Shown here piece after piece: positions 1 to 7,940 of a stretch of 60,277 nt of DNA. The translations under genes and the position numbers were made by a program. This stretch comes from Actinomycetota bacterium (GTDB lineage Bacteria > Actinomycetota > Nitriliruptoria > Nitriliruptorales > Nitriliruptoraceae): positions 1 to 60,277 of the forward strand of contig JAHWJY010000004.1 of assembly GCA_019348135.1 (NCBI GenBank), read 5' to 3'. The notes beneath the pieces were generated by a model, which was not told the origin of the DNA, made no database searches, and saw only the letters and a list, made by a program, of their open reading frames with translations. The stretch's first letter is position 1; every line of letters starts with the position of its first letter.

Positions 1-2405
1 AGGTCGACCTCATCAAGCAGGTCCTCGAGGTGCTCACGATCCCGATCGCCGAGGTGGCGGGCGTGGAGGCCGACGACGTCCTCGCCACGATCGCCACGCG
101 TGCCATCGAGGCGGGGTTCCACGCCTACATCGTGACCGGCGACCGCGACTCGATGCAGCTCGCCGACGATCACCTGACGATCCTCTACACCCTCCGCGGC
201 ATCTCCGAGATGGCCGAGATGACCCCCGAGGCGATCGCGGCCAAGTACGGCGTGCCGCCGCGTTGCTACGTCGACTACGCGGCGCTGCGCGGGGACAACT
301 CCGACAACCTCCCGGGGGTCCCGGGCGTCGGCGAGAAGACGGCGGCCAAGCTCATCACCGAGTACGGCGACATCGACGGCGTCTACGCCCACCTCGAAGA
401 GATCAGCGGCAAGAAGGTGCCCGCGATGCTCGCCGAGCACGAGGAGCAGGTGCGCATCAACCAGCGCGTGATGCGGCTGCGCTGCGACATCGACGTGGAC
501 GCCGACCTCGCCGACCTGCGCATGGGATCGATCGACATGCCGGCGCTGCGGCAGCTGTTCGGGGCGCTCGAGTTCCGCGTGCTGCTCGACCGGTTCGTCG
601 ACGAGGTCCTCGGCGAGGTCGAGGAGGAGCAGGCCACGGCCTTCGACCGTGCCCCGCAGCGGCTCGAGGAGGGCGGGCTGCACGACTGGCTGGAGGATCT
701 CACGGGACCGCTCGCGGTCCACCCCGAGGTCTCCGACCGCGTCCCGCACCTGGCCTTCCCGGCCGTGGGCCTCGCCGCGGCGGGGCGGGACCCCGTGTCC
801 GTGCGCTTCGAGGACCTCGGGCCGGCCGACCTGGAGGCGCTGGGTGCCGCCCTCGCCGACCCGGGCCTCCCCAAGGTGGTGCACGACCTGAAGACGCTCC
901 ACCACGCCGTCGCGGCGCGCGGGTGGAGCGTGACGAACGTCACGCTGGACACCGAGCTGGCCGCCTACCTGCTGAACCCGGAACAACGGTCGTTCGACCT
1001 CGAGCGCGTCGCCGTCCAGTACCTCCAACGGACGCTCCAGCACGGCGACGGGGAGGACGCCGGCGACCAGCTGAGCCTCGGGATCGACGAGGACGCCTGG
1101 GAGGACCGTGCCCTGCGCGCTCTCGCGACCCTCGAGCTCGCCGAGCACCTCGGGCCGCAGCTCGAGGAGCGCGGCCAGGACGAGCTGATGCACACCATCG
1201 AGGGACCGCTCGCACCGGTCCTCGCCCGGATGGAGGAGCACGGGATCGCGCTCGACCTCCACGTGCTCGACGAGATCCGGGAGCGGCTCGTGGCCCGGGT
1301 CGCGGAGCTCGAGGACGAGATCCACGACTGTGCCGGACGGGAGTTCAACATCGGGTCCGGGCCCCAGCTGCAGCAGATCCTGTTCGAGGAGCTGGAGCTG
1401 CCGAAGACCCGCCGGATCAAGACGGGCTACTCGACCGACGCGCTGGCGTTGCAGTCGCTCGCGGGCATGGACCCGATCATCGAGCCCATCCTCGAGTGGC
1501 GGGAGATGACCAAGCTCCTGTCGACCTACGTCGACGCGCTCCCACCGCTGCTCGATCCCGAGACCGGCCGGATCCACACGACCCTGTCCCAGACGGTCGC
1601 CGCCACGGGCCGGCTGTCCAGCACGAACCCCAACCTCCAGAACGTCCCGGTGCGGCGGGACGAGGGGCGCGAGATCCGCAAGGCGTTCGTCCCGGGGGAG
1701 GGCTTCGACCGCTTCCTGGTGGCCGACTACTCCCAGATCGAGCTGCGCATCATGGCGCACATGTGCGCCGACGACGGGCTGCTGCAGGCGTTCCGGTCGG
1801 GGGAGGACGTGCACGCGACGACCGCGGCGAAGGTCTTCGACCTGCCGCTCGACCAGGTCGACGGCGCGCTCCGGGACCGCGCCAAGGTCATCAACTACGG
1901 CCTCGCCTACGGACTCACCCCGTTCGGGGTCGGACAGAAGCTCGGCATCCCCCCCGACGAGGCGGTCGAGATCGTCGAGACGTACATGGCGCGATTCCCC
2001 AAGGTGCGCGAGTTCCTGGACGCGGCGGTCCTGCAGGCCCGTCGCGACGGCTACACGACCACGCTCTTCGGTCGCCGGCGCTACCTGCCGGACCTGATGT
2101 CCGACAACCGCAACCGGCGGCAGATGGCCGAGCGGATGGCGCTGAACGCGCCGATCCAGGGCACGGCCGCGGACATCATCAAGCTCGCCATGATCCGCGT
2201 CCACGAGGCGCTCGAGGCCTCGGACCTCCACGCCCAGCTCCTCCTCCAGGTGCACGACGAGGTGATCCTCGAGGTCAGCGACGCCGACGCGGAGGGGCTG
2301 CGGGAGCTCGTGGTCTCGGCGATGTGCGGGGTGGCCGAGCTGGCCGTCCCGCTCGAGGTCGACACCGCCCTCGGCACGACCTGGTTCGACGCCCAGAAGC
2401 ACTAG
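1..2405 (+). CDS. polA: DNA polymerase I, 5' end missing
   Basis: Repair and Okazaki-fragment polymerase. The reading frame is open from base 3, so the start lies upstream of the window. Visible order: the second half of the FEN-like 5'-3' nuclease (GVEADDV, VTGDRDS, then the helix-hairpin-helix GVPGVGEKTAAKL), a degenerate 3'-5' exonuclease-like region in which I find no acidic exo motifs, and a complete polymerase domain with motif A (DYSQIELR, near 1730), motif B (RDRAKVINYGLAYG, near 1875) and motif C (QVHDEVILEV, near 2250). Loss of proofreading residues is usual for actinobacterial and Thermus PolA. The gene stands alone here, with a 162-base gap to the next gene. Confidence 0.97.
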   Translation, partial: VDLIKQVLEVLTIPIAEVAGVEADDVLATIATRAIEAGFHAYIVTGDRDSMQLADDHLTILYTLRGISEMAEMTPEAIAAKYGVPPRCYVDYAALRGDNSDNLPGVPGVGEKTAAKLITEYGDIDGVYAHLEEISGKKVPAMLAEHEEQVRINQRVMRLRCDIDVDADLADLRMGSIDMPALRQLFGALEFRVLLDRFVDEVLGEVEEEQATAFDRAPQRLEEGGLHDWLEDLTGPLAVHPEVSDRVPHLAFPAVGLAAAGRDPVSVRFEDLGPADLEALGAALADPGLPKVVHDLKTLHHAVAARGWSVTNVTLDTELAAYLLNPEQRSFDLERVAVQYLQRTLQHGDGEDAGDQLSLGIDEDAWEDRALRALATLELAEHLGPQLEERGQDELMHTIEGPLAPVLARMEEHGIALDLHVLDEIRERLVARVAELEDEIHDCAGREFNIGSGPQLQQILFEELELPKTRRIKTGYSTDALALQSLAGMDPIIEPILEWREMTKLLSTYVDALPPLLDPETGRIHTTLSQTVAATGRLSSTNPNLQNVPVRRDEGREIRKAFVPGEGFDRFLVADYSQIELRIMAHMCADDGLLQAFRSGEDVHATTAAKVFDLPLDQVDGALRDRAKVINYGLAYGLTPFGVGQKLGIPPDEAVEIVETYMARFPKVREFLDAAVLQARRDGYTTTLFGRRRYLPDLMSDNRNRRQMAERMALNAPIQGTAADIIKLAMIRVHEALEASDLHAQLLLQVHDEVILEVSDADAEGLRELVVSAMCGVAELAVPLEVDTALGTTWFDAQKH

Positions 2406-2567
2406 TCGCCCGAGGGCGTCCGGCCCCTGACGGCTCGTCCCGTGGACGGGTGCCTGACGCCCGGCAGCGCGGACGGCCACCCCTGTTCGTGGGGGAGGTC
2501 GGGTGTCGTCGGGGCGGGCGGCCCGGTGGGATGGGGGTCCGACATCCCTCCGACCGCGGGACGACAC

Positions 2568-2843
2568 GTGAACCGGATCCCTCCCCTCGAACCGTTCCAC
2601 CAGAGGTACGAGACGGTGGCCGTGCGCATCGGTCTCGTCGGCAACGCGCTCTTCGTCCTCGGCAGCCTGCTCTTCCTCCTCGGCCCGAACCTCGCCGCGA
2701 CGCTGTGCTGGCTGCTCGGCAGCACGGGGATGCTGGTCCGCGCGATCGGACGCCTCTACGCCGACAAGCGGCACGAGTCGGCGCACCGGCCCACCCATGC
2801 GATGGCGAGCGCGAGGCGGGAGACCGACACCGCCGCCGAGTGA
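2568..2843 (+). CDS. YrhK-like small membrane protein
   Basis: Ninety-one residues from the GTG at 2568; an upstream in-frame ATG at 2442 would add a Pro/Gly-rich stretch that looks like translated leader, so I prefer GTG. Two hydrophobic segments (about residues 21-40 and 44-58) follow a polar N-terminus containing QRYETV, and a basic segment (GRLYADKRHESAHR) closes the protein. The pattern of YET..., a GSLLFLLG helix and a second GS-containing helix ending in RxIxRL resembles the YrhK domain, a membrane module of unknown function. Function not known. A strong terminator hairpin begins 5 bases after the stop. Confidence 0.6.
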   Translation: MNRIPPLEPFHQRYETVAVRIGLVGNALFVLGSLLFLLGPNLAATLCWLLGSTGMLVRAIGRLYADKRHESAHRPTHAMASARRETDTAAE

Positions 2844-2847
2844 CGTC

Positions 2848-2872
2848 CGACCGGGCCGGCCCGGCCCGGTCG
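2848..2872 (+). terminator. Intrinsic terminator-like hairpin after the YrhK-like gene
   Basis: Perfect 10-bp inverted repeat CGACCGGGCC / GGCCCGGTCG with a 5-base loop, starting 5 bases after the stop codon. There is only a short T-containing tail (TTCGTC), typical for this GC content. Confidence 0.65.
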
Positions 2873-2951
2873 TTCGTCCCGGGGCCCAGGCCGGCCGCCG
2901 TCGGTCGGGGAAGTAGCGTCGCCCGCCCGCCGACACGGAGGCGCGACGCTG

Positions 2952-3416
2952 GTGACCCGGTCCGGCCGCCGCACGCCGGGACGTCCGGCGGTGCTCCTGG
3001 TGCTCCTGACCCTGCTGGCGACCGCGTGCGTCGGACCGGCGCTGCGCGACGACGACTACCGACGCAAGGCCGTCGCCAGCCTGGAACAGCTGGAGGCCAC
3101 GATCGCCGGCACGGAGGTGGCCCTCGACGCCGCGATCGCCGGTCGGTCCTTCGCGACCAGCACGGCCGTCACGCTGCGCCAGCACGAGGAGACGGTGTCC
3201 TGGACCCACACCGCCTTCGCGTCGCGGCAACCGCCACCCGGGACCGACGCGATCCGCGCCGCCGTCGTCCCCCTGCTCGCCGAGGCGTCCGCCGTGATGG
3301 GCGACATCCGGATCGCGGCGAACCGGACCGACGTCCGGCGGCTCGCGGAGCTGCGGGGGCGGCTGGGTGAGCTCGGAGGACGGGTCGAGGGCTCCCTCCG
3401 GGAGGTCCGGCGGTGA
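2952..3416 (+). CDS. Small putative lipoprotein
   Basis: 154 residues from GTG 2952. A basic N-terminus and hydrophobic stretch lead to a lipobox LLATAC with the lipidated Cys at residue 26, so it is probably anchored outside the membrane. The remainder is mostly helical, with alternating acidic and basic residues and an ending rich in Leu/Arg (LRGRLGELGGRVEGSLREV) that may form a coiled coil. It overlaps the next gene by 4 bases (GTGA at 3413-3416), so it is probably translated together with the Nramp-related transporter. A TAGCGT hexamer about 40 bases upstream could be its -10. No family recognised. Confidence 0.75.
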   Translation: MTRSGRRTPGRPAVLLVLLTLLATACVGPALRDDDYRRKAVASLEQLEATIAGTEVALDAAIAGRSFATSTAVTLRQHEETVSWTHTAFASRQPPPGTDAIRAAVVPLLAEASAVMGDIRIAANRTDVRRLAELRGRLGELGGRVEGSLREVRR

Positions 3417-4639
3417 AGAAGCTCGCGTCCCTGACGCTCGGGATCCTGACCGCCGTCGGGGCGTTCATCGACATCGGCGACCTCGTCACGGACGCGCTCG
3501 TCGGTGCCCGCTACGGCCTGAACCTCGCGTGGGTGACGCTGCTGGCCGTGGTCGGCATCGCCGTGTACGCGGAGATGGCCGGGCGCGTGGCCGCGGTCAC
3601 GGGCCGTCCCGTCTTCGACCTGGTCCGGGAACGGCTGGGCCCGAGGATCGCCCTCGTCGACCTCACCGCGTCGTTCGGGCTGACCGGGCTGCTCCTCGTG
3701 GCCGAGCTCGCCGGCGTGGCCCTCGCCATCGAGCTGGCCACCAGCGTGTCCTACCTCGCGTGGATCCCGCTCGTGACCGTGCTCGTCTTCGTGCTCGTGT
3801 GGCGCGTGCCCTTCACGGGGATGGAGCGCACGTACGGGGTGCTGGGCCTGGCGATGCTGGTCTTCGTCTGGGCCGCCGTCGCGCTGGGGCCCGACTGGGG
3901 CGCGCTGCTGCGTGACGCCGCGACGCCGAACGTGCCCGCCGGCGAGCCCGTCCCCACCTACGTCTTCTACGCGATCGCCCTGCTCGGGGCGCAGATGACG
4001 CCGTACGAGGTGTTCTTCTTCTCCTCGGGTGCGGTCGAGCACGGCTGGACCGCCGAGAACTTCCTCGAGATGCGGATGAACGTCCTCGTCGGGTTCCCCC
4101 TCGGGGGTCTGCTGGCCCTCGCCATCCAGGTCGTCGCCGCCGTCGTGTTCCACCCGGTGGGCGCCGAGGCGGAGTCCGTGGCGATGACGGCCCTGCCCGT
4201 GTCGGTCGCGCTGGGACGCGTCGGTCTCGCGCTCGCCATCGTCGGGATCGTGGCGGCCACGATCGGGGCGACGCTGGAGACGCTCATGTCGACCGGCTAC
4301 ACGGTGGCCCAGTACTTCGGCTGGCCGTGGGGGAAGTTCGAGAAGCGGGACCGGGCGTCGCGGTTCAACCTGCTGCTCATCGTGGTCCTGCTCGCGGCCG
4401 CGGGGGTCGCGCTGACCACCATCGACCCGATCCGGCTCACGATCTTCGCGGTGTTCCTGGGCGCGGCGACGCTGCCGTTCACCTACCTGCCGGTCCTCGT
4501 CGTCGCGAACGACGTCCGGGCCATGGGCGAGCACCGCAACGGCCGCCTCGCCAACTCGATCGGGACCTTCTACCTCGTCCTGCTCACGGTGGTCTCGCTC
4601 GCCGCCATCCCCCTGCTCGCCATCACGACCGCCGGCTGA
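3413..4639 (+). CDS. Nramp-related metal ion transporter with altered binding motifs
   Basis: 408 residues, about 11 hydrophobic segments, with the overall Nramp/APC layout. In classical Nramp proteins the first helix has DPGN and the sixth has a Met-Pro-His motif around the metal. Here the matching positions read DIGD (residues 20-23) and QMTPYE (Met195): the first Asp and the Met are kept, the Asn is Asp, and the segment after Met differs. The substrate may therefore differ from Mn2+/Fe2+; this is inference. The gene sits between a small lipoprotein (4-base overlap) and a PRC-barrel protein 10 bases downstream, likely one operon. Confidence 0.85.
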   Translation: MKKLASLTLGILTAVGAFIDIGDLVTDALVGARYGLNLAWVTLLAVVGIAVYAEMAGRVAAVTGRPVFDLVRERLGPRIALVDLTASFGLTGLLLVAELAGVALAIELATSVSYLAWIPLVTVLVFVLVWRVPFTGMERTYGVLGLAMLVFVWAAVALGPDWGALLRDAATPNVPAGEPVPTYVFYAIALLGAQMTPYEVFFFSSGAVEHGWTAENFLEMRMNVLVGFPLGGLLALAIQVVAAVVFHPVGAEAESVAMTALPVSVALGRVGLALAIVGIVAATIGATLETLMSTGYTVAQYFGWPWGKFEKRDRASRFNLLLIVVLLAAAGVALTTIDPIRLTIFAVFLGAATLPFTYLPVLVVANDVRAMGEHRNGRLANSIGTFYLVLLTVVSLAAIPLLAITTAG

Positions 4640-4649
4640 GGAGCGCCCG

Positions 4650-5459
4650 TTGCCCGCCATCACGGACGATCCCCTGCACGTCTCGTTGCGCCTGCTCGAC
4701 CGGCGCGTCGTGGACGTCGACGGCGAGCCCGTCGGCCGGGTCGACGACCTCGCCTTCGAGCAGGACGCCGACGACGCGCCCCGGCTCGTGAGCATCCTCA
4801 TGGGCCCGGAGGCGCTGGGAGCCCGCCTCGGCGGGGTCCTCGGCCGGGTCGTGGCGGGCGCGGGGAGGCTGCGTCCGGACGCGGCCGGTCCGCCGGAGGT
4901 CGCCGTGACCGACCTGGAGGAGGTCGACACGGAGGTCCGGCTGGCGGCACACCGCGACGACCTCCCGTTCCCACGGTCCGAGGCATGGGTGCGCGACCAC
5001 GTCATCGGCCGCATCCCGGGCGCCGAGCGGTCCTCCTCCGGGGGGAAGGAGCCGGGCGGTGAGGCCGGCGTCCGGCAGCCTCCCGGGACCGGCCGCGGGG
5101 GCGAGGTGGGTCGGGGCCCCGCCGACGGCGGTGCACGCCGGCTGCGGGCGAGCGACCTGCTGGGCACGCCGGTCGTCGAGCGCTCCGGGCGCCGGCTGGG
5201 CCGGCTGCGCGACCTGCGCCTGCGCGCCGACGGTGACGTCCACCGCATCGACGGGCTGGTCACCGGGCGCGGCGTGGTCGCCGAGCGCCTCGGCTACGCC
5301 TACGGCGAGGTCGTCGGTCCGGCGCTCCTCGTCGCGCTCATGCGCCGTGCCGAGCGCCGCACCTCCCACATCGACTGGGAGGACCTCGTCGAGCTCACGG
5401 CCGACCGGATCGTCGTCCGCGACGGGGCGGCGGCGCGCCCGGGGGAGGGGGCCACGTGA
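4650..5459 (+). CDS. Protein with two PRC-barrel-like domains
   Basis: 269 residues from TTG 4650, which has GAGGAG about 6 bases upstream. Two PRC-barrel-type modules are visible: residues about 10-90 (LLDRRVVDVDGEPVGRVDDL) and about 165-260 (LLGTPVVERSGRRLGRLRDL), joined by a Gly/Pro-rich linker. PRC barrels are small beta folds used for protein contacts and are found with MgtE and other cation transporters. Immediate coupling to the Nramp-related gene suggests a role as its cytoplasmic partner or regulator; that is inference. No membrane segment. The stop overlaps the next small gene by 4 bases (GTGA). Confidence 0.75.
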   Translation: MPAITDDPLHVSLRLLDRRVVDVDGEPVGRVDDLAFEQDADDAPRLVSILMGPEALGARLGGVLGRVVAGAGRLRPDAAGPPEVAVTDLEEVDTEVRLAAHRDDLPFPRSEAWVRDHVIGRIPGAERSSSGGKEPGGEAGVRQPPGTGRGGEVGRGPADGGARRLRASDLLGTPVVERSGRRLGRLRDLRLRADGDVHRIDGLVTGRGVVAERLGYAYGEVVGPALLVALMRRAERRTSHIDWEDLVELTADRIVVRDGAAARPGEGAT

Positions 5460-5545
5460 CCGTGGGCATCGCGGCCCTCGTCGGCTGGTCCGGGCTCGCC
5501 CTGTTCGCGGCGCTGCTCGTCTGGTTCGTCCTGCGGGACCGCTGA
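5456..5545 (+). CDS. 29-residue single-pass membrane peptide
   Basis: A tiny frame starting at the GTG of a GTGA overlap with the PRC-barrel gene and ending at 5545. It encodes 29 residues: a continuous hydrophobic helix of about 22 residues containing Trp and Gly, followed by a charged RDR end, as expected for one membrane helix with a positive cytosolic tail. A convergent terminator hairpin begins 13 bases later, so it is the last gene of the transporter operon. It is easily missed because of its length. Candidate small subunit or modulator of the transporter; function unknown. Confidence 0.5.
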   Translation: MTVGIAALVGWSGLALFAALLVWFVLRDR

Positions 5546-5557
5546 CCGGGACCGCAC

Positions 5558-5572
5558 CCGCGCCGGGCGCGG
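5558..5572. terminator. Short bidirectional hairpin between convergent genes
   Basis: CCGCG / CGCGG stem with a 5-base CCGGG loop, lying between the 29-residue peptide gene and the oppositely oriented PDZ/Lon-type gene. A terminator for both is plausible from position; the stem is short. Confidence 0.4.
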
Positions 5573-5573
5573 C

Positions 5574-6563
5574 TCACCGCTCCAGCGCGTCGATGGCGTC
5601 CTGCAGGGTCTCCACCGGGACGACCTCGAGTCCGTCGGGCGCCGCCGCCCGGGCCTCGTGCGCCTGCGTCGCGGGGACGAGGAACACGTCCGCCCCCGCG
5701 AGCTCCGCGCCGCGGACCTTCTCGCGGATGCCGTCCACCGGACCGACGTTGGCGCTGGTGTCGATGGTCCCGGTGCCGGCGACGACGCGGTCGCCGACGA
5801 GATCCGCCTCGCCGGTGGCCTCGTAGAGCCCGAGCGCGACGAGCAGGCCGGCGGACGGGCCGCCGACCGCCGCGTCGGCCCGGGGTCGGACCTCGACGGG
5901 GGTGTCGATCACCAGGTCGACGGTCGTCGCCAGCACGCCGAGCCCGGCACCCGCTCCCTCGGGCAGCTGTCCGATGCGGACCTGCTCCAGGACCTCCTCC
6001 CCCCCGCGTCGGAGCGTGAGCTCGACCTCCTCGCCGGCCTCCCTCGCCGAGAGGTCGGCCGCCAGCTCGCTGGCGAGCCGCACGGGCGTGCTGTCCACGG
6101 CGACGATCACGTCGCCCCGCTCGAGGACCCCGGCGGCGGGGGTGCCGGGGACCGTCCGCTCGATCCGGGCTCCGTCGCCGGTGATGGTGACGTCGGCGCC
6201 GGCGGCCCGCATGCCGATGGCCGCTGCCGTGCGCACGCTCTCCTCGAACATCCGGACCTGCAGGTCCACGAACTCGTCGGGGTCGACCCCGCGCGGGACC
6301 ACGTTCGGGGCGAACGTGAGGCTCCGGTGCTCGTCGAACCACACCTCGATGGCGCCGACGGCGCTCGCGGGCTGGACCAGGACGGCGGTGAACCGCACCG
6401 AGTCGGGGATCGGCTCGGCGAGCTCGGCGTCGTCGTCCACGACCTCGAGGATGTCCGCCACCGGCGTCGCGGCCACCGGGACCAGCGCGAGCAGGGGCAG
6501 GGGCACGACGAGCATCGCCCACGCGATGATCGCGGCGGCGGCGGTGAAGAGCAGCTTCCTCAT
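5574..6563 (-). CDS. Membrane-anchored PDZ and Lon-type serine protease (YlbL-like)
   Basis: 329 residues. One N-terminal membrane helix (about 5-30), an extracytoplasmic region, a PDZ-like segment (about 125-200, GTPAAGVLERGDVIVAVD), and a Lon-type proteolytic domain with the catalytic dyad Ser237 (GGPSAGL) and Lys282 (GIREKV). No ATPase module, as in the YlbL/SdrC group, which acts outside the cytoplasm on substrates that are poorly known. Its ATG overlaps the stop of the upstream site-2-type protease by 4 bases (ATGA), so the two proteases are co-translated. This pairing suggests they act in one membrane proteolysis step; that is inference. Confidence 0.88.
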   Translation of the reverse strand: MRKLLFTAAAAIIAWAMLVVPLPLLALVPVAATPVADILEVVDDDAELAEPIPDSVRFTAVLVQPASAVGAIEVWFDEHRSLTFAPNVVPRGVDPDEFVDLQVRMFEESVRTAAAIGMRAAGADVTITGDGARIERTVPGTPAAGVLERGDVIVAVDSTPVRLASELAADLSAREAGEEVELTLRRGGEEVLEQVRIGQLPEGAGAGLGVLATTVDLVIDTPVEVRPRADAAVGGPSAGLLVALGLYEATGEADLVGDRVVAGTGTIDTSANVGPVDGIREKVRGAELAGADVFLVPATQAHEARAAAPDGLEVVPVETLQDAIDALER

Positions 6564-7789
6564 CGGTCGTCCTCACCGGGGACGTGGCCGCGGTGTCCCG
6601 CTCGTCGGTCCCGGCGACGGTCCGGGGCGGGCAGGTGGTCCTGGGGTCGACGGCGCGCGGACCGGAGCGGCGCGTCCATGCGCACGGAGCGTTCGAGCAC
6701 CCGGCGCAGCTGATCCGAGGAGACCACGCCGATGACCTCCCCGTCCGGTCCCGTCACCGCGACGAGGTCCTCGGAGGATGCGGTCCGCACGGCGTCGAGC
6801 AGCGGCGTGTCGTCGGGCAGGCAGGGGATGTCGCCGAGCCGGCGGCCGACCGCCAGGGCGGCGTGCCCGGCGCGCGACCCGGCGGGGACGGACGCCACGT
6901 CCTCCACGCCGACGAGGGCGACCTCCTCGCCGTCGCGGACGAGCGAGAGGACGCTCTCCGGCCGGTGCCGGAGCTCGTCCGCCGCACCGGCGACGTCGAT
7001 GTCGGCGGAGACCCGGGGGAGCGGGTCCGCGCTGACGAGGTCCGCCAGGGTGGCCCCGCCGAGCTTGTCCTGCAGCTCGTGCTGCACGATCTCGGACCCC
7101 GCCGCGTTGGCGAGGAACCAGCCGATCACGACCCACCAGATGCCGCTCAGGAACGCGCCCGGGACGGCGAAGAGCTGCAGCAGCCCGACGCCGGCGATGA
7201 GGTAACCGATGACCTGGCCGGCACGGGCGGCGACCCGGATGGCGCGGCGGCGGTCGCCCGTGAGCTTCCACACGGCGGAGCGGAGGATGCGGCCGCCGTC
7301 GAGCGGCGCCCCGGGGAGCAGGTTGAAGACGCCCAGACCGAGGTTGATCCAGCCGAGCGTGCCCGCCACCTCGGCCACCACGCCCCACCCGGCGGCCCGG
7401 CCGTACGTCGCCACGAGCGCGAAGGTCGCGGCGAGCACGAAGCTGGAGAAGGGACCCACGGCGGTCAGCGCGAACTCGTCGAAGGGGCGCTCGACGTCGA
7501 ACCTCGTCTCGGTGGCGCCGCCGAAGAGGAAGAGCGTGATGCCGCCGACCTCGACCCCCCGGTGGCGGGCCTCGAGCGAGTGCGCGAGCTCGTGCACCAG
7601 CACGGACACGAAGAAGAGCAGCGACGCCACGACCCCCATCGTGATGGCGGCCGGAAGTCGATGGTCCCCGAGGGTCGCGTACCGGTTCGAGAAGCTCCAG
7701 GCGACCAGGAGCGCGATCAGCACCCACGAGCGGTGGATGCGGATGTCGATCCCGCGGATGCTCCCCACGCGGAGCGCGCCGGCCCGCAA
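6560..7789 (-). CDS. Site-2-type (M50) intramembrane zinc protease with CBS domains
   Basis: 409 residues from TTG at 7789, chosen because AGGAGG lies 5 bases before it and the N-terminal GSIRGIDIRIHRSW is where this family normally begins; the open frame extends to 8209 but that part is low-quality Gly/Arg/Thr sequence. Zinc motif HELAH at 66-70 and the second metal ligand in NLLPGAPLDGG (Asp164). Several membrane helices fill residues 20-230; the C-terminal part (about 230-370) has two CBS-like repeats (VAVTGPDGEVIGVVSSDQL). CBS modules commonly bind adenine nucleotides and may gate the protease. Followed directly by the PDZ/Lon-type gene. Confidence 0.88.
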   Translation of the reverse strand: MRAGALRVGSIRGIDIRIHRSWVLIALLVAWSFSNRYATLGDHRLPAAITMGVVASLLFFVSVLVHELAHSLEARHRGVEVGGITLFLFGGATETRFDVERPFDEFALTAVGPFSSFVLAATFALVATYGRAAGWGVVAEVAGTLGWINLGLGVFNLLPGAPLDGGRILRSAVWKLTGDRRRAIRVAARAGQVIGYLIAGVGLLQLFAVPGAFLSGIWWVVIGWFLANAAGSEIVQHELQDKLGGATLADLVSADPLPRVSADIDVAGAADELRHRPESVLSLVRDGEEVALVGVEDVASVPAGSRAGHAALAVGRRLGDIPCLPDDTPLLDAVRTASSEDLVAVTGPDGEVIGVVSSDQLRRVLERSVRMDAPLRSARRRPQDHLPAPDRRRDRRAGHRGHVPGEDDR

Positions 7790-7940
7790 TGCGGCCTCCT
7801 GGTCGGTCGGAGGACCAGACGTAGGACACGCCCGGTGGCCGCGCAGGCCGGCACCCCGGCCGGACGCCGCGTCGCGCGCGCCGGGAGGAGTCGGCGGTCG
7901 CTCCGGCGAACTCCTCCTCCGCCCCCCTCCGAGGTCGCTC

